Positions 1-7,021 of a DNA stretch of 9,153 nucleotides are shown here, piece after piece. This DNA comes from an uncultured Faecalibacterium sp. (GTDB taxonomy: Bacteria > Bacillota > Clostridia > Oscillospirales > Ruminococcaceae). The stretch's first letter is position 1; each line of letters begins with the position of its first letter. The DNA lies in the NCBI GenBank assembly GCA_902463905.1, contig CABQHF010000071.1, forward strand, positions 1-9,153, in the 5' to 3' direction. The notes beneath the pieces are model-generated. The model searched no databases. It had not been told where the DNA came from and saw nothing but the letters and a program-made list of their open reading frames with translations. The position numbers were made by a program, and so were the translations under genes.

Positions 1-400
1 CATGATCGTCTACAATGTGGCGTTGAACACAAACGGCGTGACCAATGCTACTTTTATTATGGCTCTGCACGAAATGCCGATCATGGTGCCTGTGGCCTTT
101 GTGCTGGAGTTCTTTGTGGTGGAAAAGCTGGCCACCGCACTGGCTTTCACTTTCATGAAGCCCACCGACCGACCGCAGTTCATCACCTATGCCATCTCGC
201 TGATGATCGTCTGCATCATGTGCCCGGTGATGAGCCTGGTGGCAACGCTGCTGTTCAAGGAGCCGAGCTTCGGCACCTGGGTGCACACCTGGGGCTGCAA
301 CATGCCCATGGCCCTGTGCTGGCAGATGCTGTACTGCGGCCCGCTGAGCCGTGCCATTTTCCGGCTGCTGTTCCGCCGCGGTGAAAAGAAGGCGGCCTGA
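1..400 (+). CDS. DUF2798-like integral membrane protein (3' part only)
   Basis: The open frame is already running at the left edge and stops at TGA 398-400. The first ATG at 2 is probably internal, because proteins of this type as I recall them carry another hydrophobic segment upstream. The visible 132 residues are strongly hydrophobic, with membrane segments at about residues 24-48, 61-85 and 98-118 of the fragment. There is an internal duplication: HEMPIMVPVAFVLEFF near residue 23 and CNMPMALCWQMLYCGP near residue 99 share the pattern xxMPxxxxxxxxxx followed by a basic, Phe/Leu-rich tail. Tandem units of this kind and the MxYN start of the fragment are what I associate with DUF2798. The biochemical role is unknown. 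The tail ends in a basic stretch (RRGEKK), probably cytoplasmic. No clear terminator follows, and the gene is unrelated to the atp operon downstream. The family call is from memory of the motif pattern and is moderately secure. Confidence 0.6.
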   Translation, partial: MIVYNVALNTNGVTNATFIMALHEMPIMVPVAFVLEFFVVEKLATALAFTFMKPTDRPQFITYAISLMIVCIMCPVMSLVATLLFKEPSFGTWVHTWGCNMPMALCWQMLYCGPLSRAIFRLLFRRGEKKAA

Positions 401-687
401 TTCCGCAGGAAACCGGACACTTTCTTTTATAAATAGGTATCGACAAAGTTCTGTCAATCTGACCGTGCATCACAGGCCTTTGACTTATACTTTTTTTATA
501 TACCCATTATATAAAAGTTCTACAAAGGGGCAATTTTGACACCTGCATGGCCCGGAAAGCTAAAAATTGGTTAAGAAAACTGTGTAAAAAGTGCAGCAGA
601 GGAGGCAAAAACAAAGCAGGTTGCACAACTCTTGCCGCCTGCTGGTGAAGTGCGATATAACAAAAGGTAGAATGTTGAAGAAGGGAC
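401..687. other. Gene-free intergenic stretch upstream of the atp promoter
   Basis: I see no convincing coding region here. Content: a short inverted repeat GACA-N6-TGTC near 442-455; an AT-rich imperfect inverted repeat at 489-518; a TTGACA at 536-541 with a poor TAAAAA 19 nt further on; complementary AGCAGG and CCTGCT arms (about 615-642) that could form a hairpin; and a TTGCCG-N18-TATAAC pair at 632-661 that is a weaker promoter candidate than the one at 688. The usual atpI gene, often found ahead of atpB, is not present. Confidence 0.6.
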
Positions 688-716
688 TTGTCAATTTTCG
701 TCAATCGTACTATCAT
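688..716 (+). promoter_or_regulatory. Predicted sigma-70/SigA promoter of the atp operon
   Basis: A -35 box TTGTCA (688-693) and a -10 box TATCAT (711-716) are separated by exactly 17 nt. Each matches the consensus at five of six positions. Transcription would begin around 723 and give an atp leader of roughly 208 nt before atpB. This is the best promoter match in the 401-930 gap. No transcript evidence is available. Confidence 0.6.
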
Positions 717-747
717 ACTGAACGGAAAAAGACGAACGAACCGGAAA

Positions 748-795
748 AAGGAGGGCGCGCAGGGCTTTGAACACCAGCGCCTTCCTTGCTTTTTT
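748..795 (+). terminator. Terminator-like hairpin inside the atp leader (possible attenuator)
   Basis: The arms AAGGAGGGCGC (748-758) and GCGCCTTCCTT (777-787) pair over 11 bp with one G-U wobble. They enclose an 18-nt loop and are followed two bases later by six T (790-795). This is the architecture of an intrinsic terminator. It lies downstream of the predicted promoter (688-716) and upstream of atpB, so transcripts could end near 795 as an RNA of about 73 nt unless the hairpin is disrupted. The 5' arm contains a Shine-Dalgarno-like AAGGAGG. An A5 run just before the 5' arm would also allow termination on the minus strand. Confidence 0.6.
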
Positions 796-826
796 CACGT
801 TCTTTGGCCTTTTCTTCATGCGATAA
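767..826 (+). CDS. Possible Phe-rich leader peptide ORF (19 aa, TTG start)
   Basis: A TTG at 767 lies 12 nt after an AAGGAGG (748-754) and opens 19 codons ending at TAA 824-826, predicted as MNTSAFLAFFTFFGLFFMR. Seven of the 19 residues are Phe and the peptide is almost entirely hydrophobic. The SD sits in the 5' arm and the early codons in the 3' arm of the terminator-like hairpin, so translation and hairpin formation would be mutually exclusive. Against it: the SD spacing is long, TTG is a weak start, and any pyrimidine-rich tract translates as Phe/Leu/Ser by chance. Offered as a hypothesis only. Confidence 0.2.
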   Translation: MNTSAFLAFFTFFGLFFMR

Positions 827-930
827 GAAGGTGTGGAGCCGGTGTGCGGCGCAGCCCTTTTGCGGGGCAGAACATCGCCGGAACCGACCCTCAGACCCGG
901 ACCCCATTCTTCAGGAAGGAGGAAAAATAA

Positions 931-1614
931 ATGAACAAGTTGACCCAAGCCCTGATGGAAGAGCTCACCGTCGAGTACGTCAAGGTCGGCCCGCTGCAGA
1001 TCCCGGAATCCGTGGTCATCAGCTGGGTGATCATGGTGCTGGTCGTGCTGGGTTCCATCCTGCTCACCCGTAACCTGAAGGTAGACCACATCAGCAAGCG
1101 TCAGGCTGTGCTGGAAATGGCCTACACTGCGGGCAAAAATTTCTTTGAAGGCCTGCTGGGCAAGGAGGGCGCATGTTATGTGCCCTACCTGATGACCGTG
1201 GCCATCTACATTGCCTGCTCGAACCTGATCGGCGTGTTCGGCGTCAAGCCCCCCACGAAGGATCTGGACGTGACCGCTGCGCTGGCCCTGATGAGCATCG
1301 TGCTCATTGAAGGTTCCGGCATCCGCGCACGCGGCGGCGTCGGCTTCCTCAAGAGCCTGGCTGCCCCCACCCCGGTCATGACCCCCATGAACATTCTGGA
1401 GATCGCCATCCGGCCTACCAGCCTGTGCATGCGACTGTTCGGCAACGTGCTGGGCGCATTCGTCATCATGGAGCTGATCAAGCTGGTGGTGCCCGTTTTC
1501 GTTCCTGCCGTGTTCAGTCTCTACTTTGACCTGTTCGACGGCCTGATCCAGACCTACGTCTTTGTGTTCCTGACCTCGCTGTTCATGAAAGAGAGCATCG
1601 GCGGAGAGGAATAA
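931..1614 (+). CDS. atpB: F1Fo ATP synthase subunit a
   Basis: The product (227 aa) is the membrane stator subunit that carries the proton half-channels beside the c-ring. It opens with an extracellular-type amphipathic N-terminus, then a hydrophobic segment at about residues 28-46, and several more helices follow. The signature segment RPTSLCMRLFGNVLGAF holds the essential stator arginine at residue 168 (MRLFGN, the equivalent of E. coli aR210). The C-terminal membrane hairpin ends in the short acidic tail SIGGEE. Length is within the normal range for Firmicutes. The ATG is supported by AAGGAGG (916-922) with an 8-nt spacer. It is the first gene of the operon, and no atpI precedes it. A 63-nt gap holding a hairpin separates it from atpE. 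Confidence 0.96.
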   Translation: MNKLTQALMEELTVEYVKVGPLQIPESVVISWVIMVLVVLGSILLTRNLKVDHISKRQAVLEMAYTAGKNFFEGLLGKEGACYVPYLMTVAIYIACSNLIGVFGVKPPTKDLDVTAALALMSIVLIEGSGIRARGGVGFLKSLAAPTPVMTPMNILEIAIRPTSLCMRLFGNVLGAFVIMELIKLVVPVFVPAVFSLYFDLFDGLIQTYVFVFLTSLFMKESIGGEE

Positions 1615-1623
1615 CCACCAAAC

Positions 1624-1644
1624 GCCTTCCCGCTGGGAGAAGGC
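1624..1644 (+). promoter_or_regulatory. Intercistronic hairpin between atpB and atpE
   Basis: GCCTTC (1624-1629) and GAAGGC (1639-1644) are perfectly complementary, with additional C/G pairs possible in the 9-nt interior. No T-run follows, so it is not an intrinsic terminator. It sits just upstream of the strong atpE RBS, where an mRNA processing or stabilising element could help raise atpE output to the high c-subunit stoichiometry. The role is inferred. Confidence 0.4.
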
Positions 1645-1677
1645 AGCACAAATTTGATAATAAAGGAGATTTTACTT

Positions 1678-1902
1678 ATGAACGGTTTGATTGCTCTGGG
1701 CGCTGGCATTGCAGCGCTGACCGGCATTGGCGGCGGCATTGGCATTGGTATTGCAACCGGTAAGGCAACGGAGGCTATCTCCCGTCAGCCCGAGGCTGCC
1801 AGCAAGATCCAGACCAACCTGCTGCTGGGCGCTGCTCTGGCAGAAGGTACCGCAATTTTCGGCTTCGTTGTTGCACTGCTGATCATCCTGTTCCTGGGCT
1901 GA
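1678..1902 (+). CDS. atpE: F1Fo ATP synthase subunit c (proteolipid)
   Basis: This 74-aa protein is a two-helix hairpin that forms the rotor ring. Helix 1 contains the GxGxGxGxG packing motif (G16, G18, G20, G22, G24). The polar loop is RQPEA (36-40), and helix 2 carries the ion-binding carboxylate E56 in LAEGTAIFGF. Compared with the Na+-type Ilyobacter c subunit as I remember it, the helix-1 Gln is Ile23, the Ser after the Glu is Gly57 and the Tyr is Phe61, with only Thr58 kept. Proton coupling is therefore predicted. An upstream in-frame ATG at 1654 is rejected, because AAAGGAG (1662-1668) lies 9 nt before the ATG at 1678 and the protein from there has normal family length. Confidence 0.96.
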   Translation: MNGLIALGAGIAALTGIGGGIGIGIATGKATEAISRQPEAASKIQTNLLLGAALAEGTAIFGFVVALLIILFLG

Positions 1903-1920
1903 TAATGGAGGCGTGAACGA

Positions 1921-2418
1921 ATGCTGAAACTCGATATCAACCTGCTGTGGACCGTGGTCAACGTTCTCATCATGTACGCGCTGCTGCGCAAGTTCCTGTT
2001 CAAGCCTGTGCAGGACGTGCTGGACAAGCGCCAGAAGATGGTGGACGATGAGCTGGCCAATGCGCAGGATGCAAAGACCAAGGCAGAAGCTGCCCTGGCT
2101 GCAGCAAACGACAAGCTGCACAATGTGGACGTTGAGGCCGCTGCCCGCCGCGAAGAGAGCGCACAGCAGGCCGAAAAACAGAAGGAACAGCTGCTGGCTG
2201 AGGCACAGCGTCAGGCCGACGCCATCGTGGCCGAGGGCAAGGCAGCTGCAGAAGCAGAGCGCGCCAGCAAGCTGCGCCAGGCCGACGCACAGATCGCCGA
2301 CCTGACCCGCACCATGTGCGCAAAGGTGCTGGAGCGCAACCTCACGCAGCAGGATGATGCCCGTATGCTGGACGACCTGCTGCAGAAAGCGGGGGAGAGC
2401 GATGGCAAGCGCGTCTGA
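1921..2418 (+). CDS. atpF: F1Fo ATP synthase subunit b
   Basis: The product (165 aa) is the peripheral-stalk subunit. An N-terminal membrane helix at about residues 6-24 (INLLWTVVNVLIMYALL) leads into FLFKPVQDVLDKR, the conserved hinge region. A long Ala/Glu/Lys/Gln-rich alpha-helical coiled coil continues from about residue 35 to the end, finishing in a short helical region (DARMLDDLLQKAGES). Length is normal for a single b subunit, so the missing delta N-terminal domain has not been fused here as it is in mycobacterial b-delta. The RBS GGAGG (1907-1911) is 9 nt before the ATG. The last 17 nt overlap the next gene, in a different frame, which implies translational coupling to the delta-alpha fusion with which b would interact. 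Confidence 0.94.
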   Translation: MLKLDINLLWTVVNVLIMYALLRKFLFKPVQDVLDKRQKMVDDELANAQDAKTKAEAALAAANDKLHNVDVEAAARREESAQQAEKQKEQLLAEAQRQADAIVAEGKAAAEAERASKLRQADAQIADLTRTMCAKVLERNLTQQDDARMLDDLLQKAGESDGKRV

Positions 2419-4132
2419 GATTTTAAAGGCTTATCTGCACTGTGCCCGTACCCCGGCTGAGGACGCCGTGGAGCGCATCCGCACCCAGCTGAAAAAGCAG
2501 TACGGTGCCGCTGAGGTGGAGCTGACCGTCAGCGTGGAGCCGGACCTGATCTCCGGCTATGTGCTGCAGGTGGGCGGCCGTGTGTTCGACAACTCCGGCA
2601 AGAGCGCTCTGGCCGCCATTACGGCGGATGCGCCCAGCCTGGCTGTGATGCAGACCCGTGTGGAGGACTACAAGCCCGCCGCCACGACCGCAGAGGGCGG
2701 CACCGTGATCTCCGCAGCCGACGGCGTTGTGGACGTCAAGGGCATGGATCAGGCCGTTTACGGCGAGATCGTCACCTTTGACAACGGTGCAAAGGGCATG
2801 GTGGAAAGCGTGGAGCCCGATCATCTGGGCATCATGCTGTTTGACAAGATCGAGGAAGTGGGCGTGGGCACTCTGGTGACCCGCAGCGGCAAGCGCGCCG
2901 GCATCCCGGTGGGCGACGGCTTCCTGGGCCGCGTCATCAGCCCCCTGGGCGAGCCCATCGACGGCAAGGGCCCCATTGAGGCAGAGGGCTACAACCCCAT
3001 CGAGAAGCAGGCCCCCGGCATCCTGGAGCGCCAGAGCGTGGACACCCCGCTGCACACCGGCATCCTGGCCATCGACTCCATGTTCCCCATCGGCCGCGGC
3101 CAGCGTGAGCTGATCATCGGCGACCGCCAGACCGGCAAGACCTCCATTGCAACCGACGCCATCCTGAACCAGAAGGACAAGGATGTGCTGTGCATCTATG
3201 TGGCCATCGGCCAGAAGGCTTCTTCCATCGCCCGCGTGGCAGGCGACCTGCAGAAGCACGGTGCCATGAGCTACACCACCATCGTGGCGGCTACCGCGTC
3301 CGACTCGGCACCGCTGCAGTACATCGCCCCTTATGCCGGCACTGCGCTGGCTGAGTACTTCATGGGCAAGGGCAAGAGCGTGCTGATCGTGTACGACGAT
3401 CTGTCCAAGCATGCGGTGGCCTACCGTGCCATCTCGCTGCTGCTGCGCCGTTCTCCCGGCCGTGAAGCTTACCCCGGCGATGTGTTCTATCTGCACTCCC
3501 GTCTGCTGGAGCGCTCCTGCCGCATGCGTGATGACCTGGGCGGCGGTTCCATCACCGCACTGCCCATCGTCGAGACCCAGGCAGGTGACGTTTCCGCTTA
3601 CATCCCCACCAACGTCATTTCCATCACCGATGGCCAGATCTTCCTGGAGAGCGCCCTGTTCAACGCCGGCAACCGCCCGGCTGTCAACGTGGGCCTGTCG
3701 GTGTCCCGTGTGGGCGGCGCAGCCCAGACCAAGGCCATGAAGAAGGCCAACGCCAACCTGCGTATCGAGCTGGCACAGTACAAGGACATGGAGTCCTTTG
3801 CCCAGTTCAGCTCCGATCTGGACGCCGAGACCCGCCGCCAGCTGGATCACGGCAAGGCCCTGATGGAGATGCTCAAGCAGCCGCTGTATCAGCCTAAGTC
3901 CGACGCAGAGCAGGTGGTCCTGCTCACGCTGGCTTCGCATGGCGTGCTCGACGAGATCCCCACGGCCGAGCTGCGCACCAAGACTTCCGCATTTGTGCGT
4001 CAGTTCCGCGCGGATGTGTCCGGCACGATGGACAAGATCACCGCCACCGGCAAGCTCGAACCCGATGAGGTCGATGCCATCCTGAACGCCTGGAAAGCAT
4101 ATGCGGGAGGCGACAGCCATGCCGTCCAGTAA
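2402..4132 (+). CDS. atpA: ATP synthase alpha subunit with N-terminal delta/OSCP C-terminal domain (fusion)
   Basis: Alpha is the non-catalytic nucleotide-binding F1 subunit. This one is 576 aa, against about 500-513 usually. Residues about 93-576 form a standard alpha: beta-barrel start GGTVISAADGVVDVKG (99-114), Walker A GDRQTGKT (240-247), and SVSRVGG with the arginine finger at R436. Residues about 18-75 match the C-terminal domain of delta (AtpH/OSCP): a helix EDAVERIRTQLKKQYG, then GYVLQVGGRVFDNSGKSAL, which aligns with E. coli delta GVIIRAGDMVIDGSVRGRL (recalled). The join falls at about 76-82, just before a segment resembling the alpha N-terminal helix (LAVMQTRVEDYK). The delta N-terminal bundle is absent. 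The start at 2402 follows GGGGGAG (2391-2397); the in-frame ATG at 2354 lies deep inside atpF and is rejected. It overlaps atpF by 17 nt. The fusion is one continuous frame with no sign of a sequencing break. Confidence 0.93.
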   Translation: MASASEILKAYLHCARTPAEDAVERIRTQLKKQYGAAEVELTVSVEPDLISGYVLQVGGRVFDNSGKSALAAITADAPSLAVMQTRVEDYKPAATTAEGGTVISAADGVVDVKGMDQAVYGEIVTFDNGAKGMVESVEPDHLGIMLFDKIEEVGVGTLVTRSGKRAGIPVGDGFLGRVISPLGEPIDGKGPIEAEGYNPIEKQAPGILERQSVDTPLHTGILAIDSMFPIGRGQRELIIGDRQTGKTSIATDAILNQKDKDVLCIYVAIGQKASSIARVAGDLQKHGAMSYTTIVAATASDSAPLQYIAPYAGTALAEYFMGKGKSVLIVYDDLSKHAVAYRAISLLLRRSPGREAYPGDVFYLHSRLLERSCRMRDDLGGGSITALPIVETQAGDVSAYIPTNVISITDGQIFLESALFNAGNRPAVNVGLSVSRVGGAAQTKAMKKANANLRIELAQYKDMESFAQFSSDLDAETRRQLDHGKALMEMLKQPLYQPKSDAEQVVLLTLASHGVLDEIPTAELRTKTSAFVRQFRADVSGTMDKITATGKLEPDEVDAILNAWKAYAGGDSHAVQ

Positions 4133-5003
4133 GCTGCTGAAAGAGCGCATTGAGAGCATTCAGGACACCATGAAGATCACGAACGCCATGTACCTGATCT
4201 CCTCGTCCAAGCTCCGCAAGGCGCGCAAGAATTACCAGAACGTTTCGCCCTACTTCAACCGCATGCGCGACACCATCTCCCGGGTGGTGCCTCATCTGCC
4301 GGAGGAGCCGGTGCACCCGTTCTTCCACGACCGTACCAACGAAAAGTCGAACCCCCGCCGCGCCTATCTGGTGCTGACGGCAGACAAGGGCATGGCCGGT
4401 GCATTCAACCAGAACATCCTCCGGTTCCTCAAGGAGCACGCGGATGAGAACGACCGATTCTATGTGATCGGTCAGGTGGGTTACCGCGCACTGTACCACA
4501 AGGACCCGCGTCTGGTGGAAGAGTTCCGCTACAGTGCCACCGCGCCCACCCTGCAGCGCGCCCGCGACATCACGGTGGACGCTATCGACGACTTCAAGTC
4601 CGGCAAGCTGGATGAGATCTACCTCGTCTACACTAGGATCGAGAATGCACTGACCAGCGAGCCCACCATGGTACGTCTGCTGCCGCTGGACCGCGAGCAT
4701 CTGCAGCCCGCCCCCAAGGGCTTTGGTGATCCCAGCGGCGAGGTGGAGATGTTCCCGGACGCCTGGACGGTGTTCGAGCAGACCGCGCCCATCTACATGC
4801 ATGGCATGATCTTTGGTGCCATGACCGAGAGCTACTGCGCCGAGCAGAGCGCCCGCATGACCGCCATGGATTCCGCCACCAAGAGCGCGAACGACATGAT
4901 CCGCGATCTGCAGCTGGAGTACAACCGTACCCGTCAGGGCTCCATCACCCAGGAGATCACCGAGATCATCGGTGGTGCAGCTGCTGTGCAGAAGCGGGAT
5001 TAA
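4119..5003 (+). CDS. atpG: F1Fo ATP synthase subunit gamma (central shaft)
   Basis: This 294-aa protein is the central rotor shaft. The N-terminal coiled-coil helix contains LKERIESIQDTMKITNAMYL and SSSKLRKAR (residues about 6-40). The middle alpha/beta domain begins at the conserved LVLTADKGMAGAFN. The C-terminal coiled coil closes with SATKSANDMIRDLQLEYNRTRQ and the family signature SITQEITEIIGGAAA near the end. Length is normal. An in-frame ATG exists at 4101, but GGGAGG (4105-4110) lies 8 nt before the ATG at 4119, which also starts exactly where gamma homology begins (MPSSKLLKERI). The start overlaps the 3' end of the alpha gene by 14 nt, so it is translationally coupled. Confidence 0.95.
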   Translation: MPSSKLLKERIESIQDTMKITNAMYLISSSKLRKARKNYQNVSPYFNRMRDTISRVVPHLPEEPVHPFFHDRTNEKSNPRRAYLVLTADKGMAGAFNQNILRFLKEHADENDRFYVIGQVGYRALYHKDPRLVEEFRYSATAPTLQRARDITVDAIDDFKSGKLDEIYLVYTRIENALTSEPTMVRLLPLDREHLQPAPKGFGDPSGEVEMFPDAWTVFEQTAPIYMHGMIFGAMTESYCAEQSARMTAMDSATKSANDMIRDLQLEYNRTRQGSITQEITEIIGGAAAVQKRD

Positions 5004-5040
5004 AGAAAAGAACGAACTTATAATATAAGAGGCAATCGTT

Positions 5041-6452
<1,412 letters not shown>

Positions 6453-6453
<1 letters not shown>

Positions 6454-6860
6454 TGAACAAGTTCATGCTGAATATCACGGCCTCCAGCGGTGAGTTCTAT
6501 CAGGGCGACTGTGAGGACCTCGTGCTGCCCACCGGCGACGGTGTGTATGGCGTGCAGGCCGGGCACAACCCCGTGCTGGTGGCCATCCACATGGGCATCC
6601 TGCACTTTGAAGTGAACGGCGAAGCCCGCGACATTCTGGTGGGTGACGGCATTGCCGAGGTGACCCCCGCCTATGTGATGGTGCTGGTGGACAGCGCCGA
6701 GCGCCCGGAGGATATCGACAAGAACCGTGCCGAGGCGGCCCGCATCCGTGCGGAAGAGCGCCTGCAGCACCAGAAGAGCATGCATGAATATTATCAGAGC
6801 CAGATCGCACTGCAGCGTGCCATGCAGCGTCTGCAGGCTGCATCCAAGTACAAGCGCTGA
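6453..6860 (+). CDS. atpC: F1Fo ATP synthase subunit epsilon
   Basis: The product (135 aa) couples gamma to the c-ring and can inhibit ATP hydrolysis. The N-terminal beta-sandwich covers about residues 1-85, with the conserved turns ITASSGEFYQGDCEDLVLP and YGVQAGHNPVLVAI. The C-terminal helix pair follows (about 88-135), rich in Glu, Ala, Arg and Gln. The ATG is reached by a TGATG overlap with atpD, typical stop-start coupling. It is the last gene of the operon and is followed 13 nt later by a strong terminator. Confidence 0.95.
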
Positions 6861-6873
6861 GACCTGAAGCCGC

Positions 6874-6923
6874 AAAAACACCCGATTTTCTGGGGAATTT
6901 TCCCCGGAGAACGGGTGTTTTTT
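6874..6923 (+). terminator. Intrinsic terminator of the atp operon
   Basis: AAAAACACCCG (6874-6884) pairs perfectly over 11 bp with CGGGTGTTTTT (6912-6922). Nested inside is a second hairpin, GGGGA/TCCCC with flanking TTCT/AGAA, so almost the whole 50 nt folds back. The T-run 6918-6923 makes it a terminator on the + strand, and the A-run at 6874-6878 makes it usable from the other side too. Confidence 0.9.
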
Positions 6924-6943
6924 GTTGTGCGGGGCCGGAGGCC

Positions 6944-6972
6944 TTGACAGATACCGTCCAAAGTGATATGAT
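6944..6972 (+). promoter_or_regulatory. Strong sigma-70/SigA promoter of the SPFH-RHH unit
   Basis: TTGACA (6944-6949), a perfect -35 box, is followed by 17 nt and then TATGAT (6967-6972), a five-of-six -10 box. Transcription would start near 6979, inside an inverted repeat, and give a leader of roughly 43 nt with AAGGAGGG at 7007-7014. Confidence 0.8.
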
Positions 6973-6983
6973 TTTGATATCAC
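6963..6983. promoter_or_regulatory. Candidate operator: perfect 7-bp inverted repeat over the -10 box
   Basis: GTGATAT (6963-6969) and ATATCAC (6977-6983) are exact reverse complements separated by 7 nt. The left arm covers the first half of the -10 box and the right arm spans the expected start site. A protein bound here would block RNA polymerase. The RHH protein encoded by the second gene of this unit is the natural candidate, which would give autorepression. Protein identity is inference. Confidence 0.5.
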
Positions 6984-7021
6984 AAAGAAACGCTTCCGAC
7001 CCTAATAAGGAGGGACTTGTT

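Noticed and set aside
424..450. Minus-strand promoter-like TTGACA with TATTTA 16 nt away
   Set aside because: It would read back into the 3' end of the DUF2798 gene with no minus-strand gene to express, and the -10 match is poor.
688..930. 80-codon + strand frame ending just before atpB, considered as a possible atpI
   Set aside because: The translation is Arg/Pro/Cys-rich without membrane helices, has no SD before its ATG and does not resemble AtpI.
691..1089. Open frame of 132 codons on the minus strand across the atp leader and atpB start
   Set aside because: It overlaps the verified atpB start, has no RBS-supported start and shows no family features.
2423..4159. Long open frame (578 codons) on the minus strand opposite the alpha gene, and another at 4038-5546
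   Set aside because: The translations are rich in His, Gly, Ala and Leu with no recognisable domain. They mirror strongly supported atp genes, and open antisense frames are expected from G/C-rich third codon positions.
5019..5024. TATAAT hexamer in the atpG-atpD gap as an internal promoter
   Set aside because: No -35-like sequence exists at 15-19 nt upstream, and the transcript would begin at about the RBS itself. It is more likely just an AT-rich spacer.
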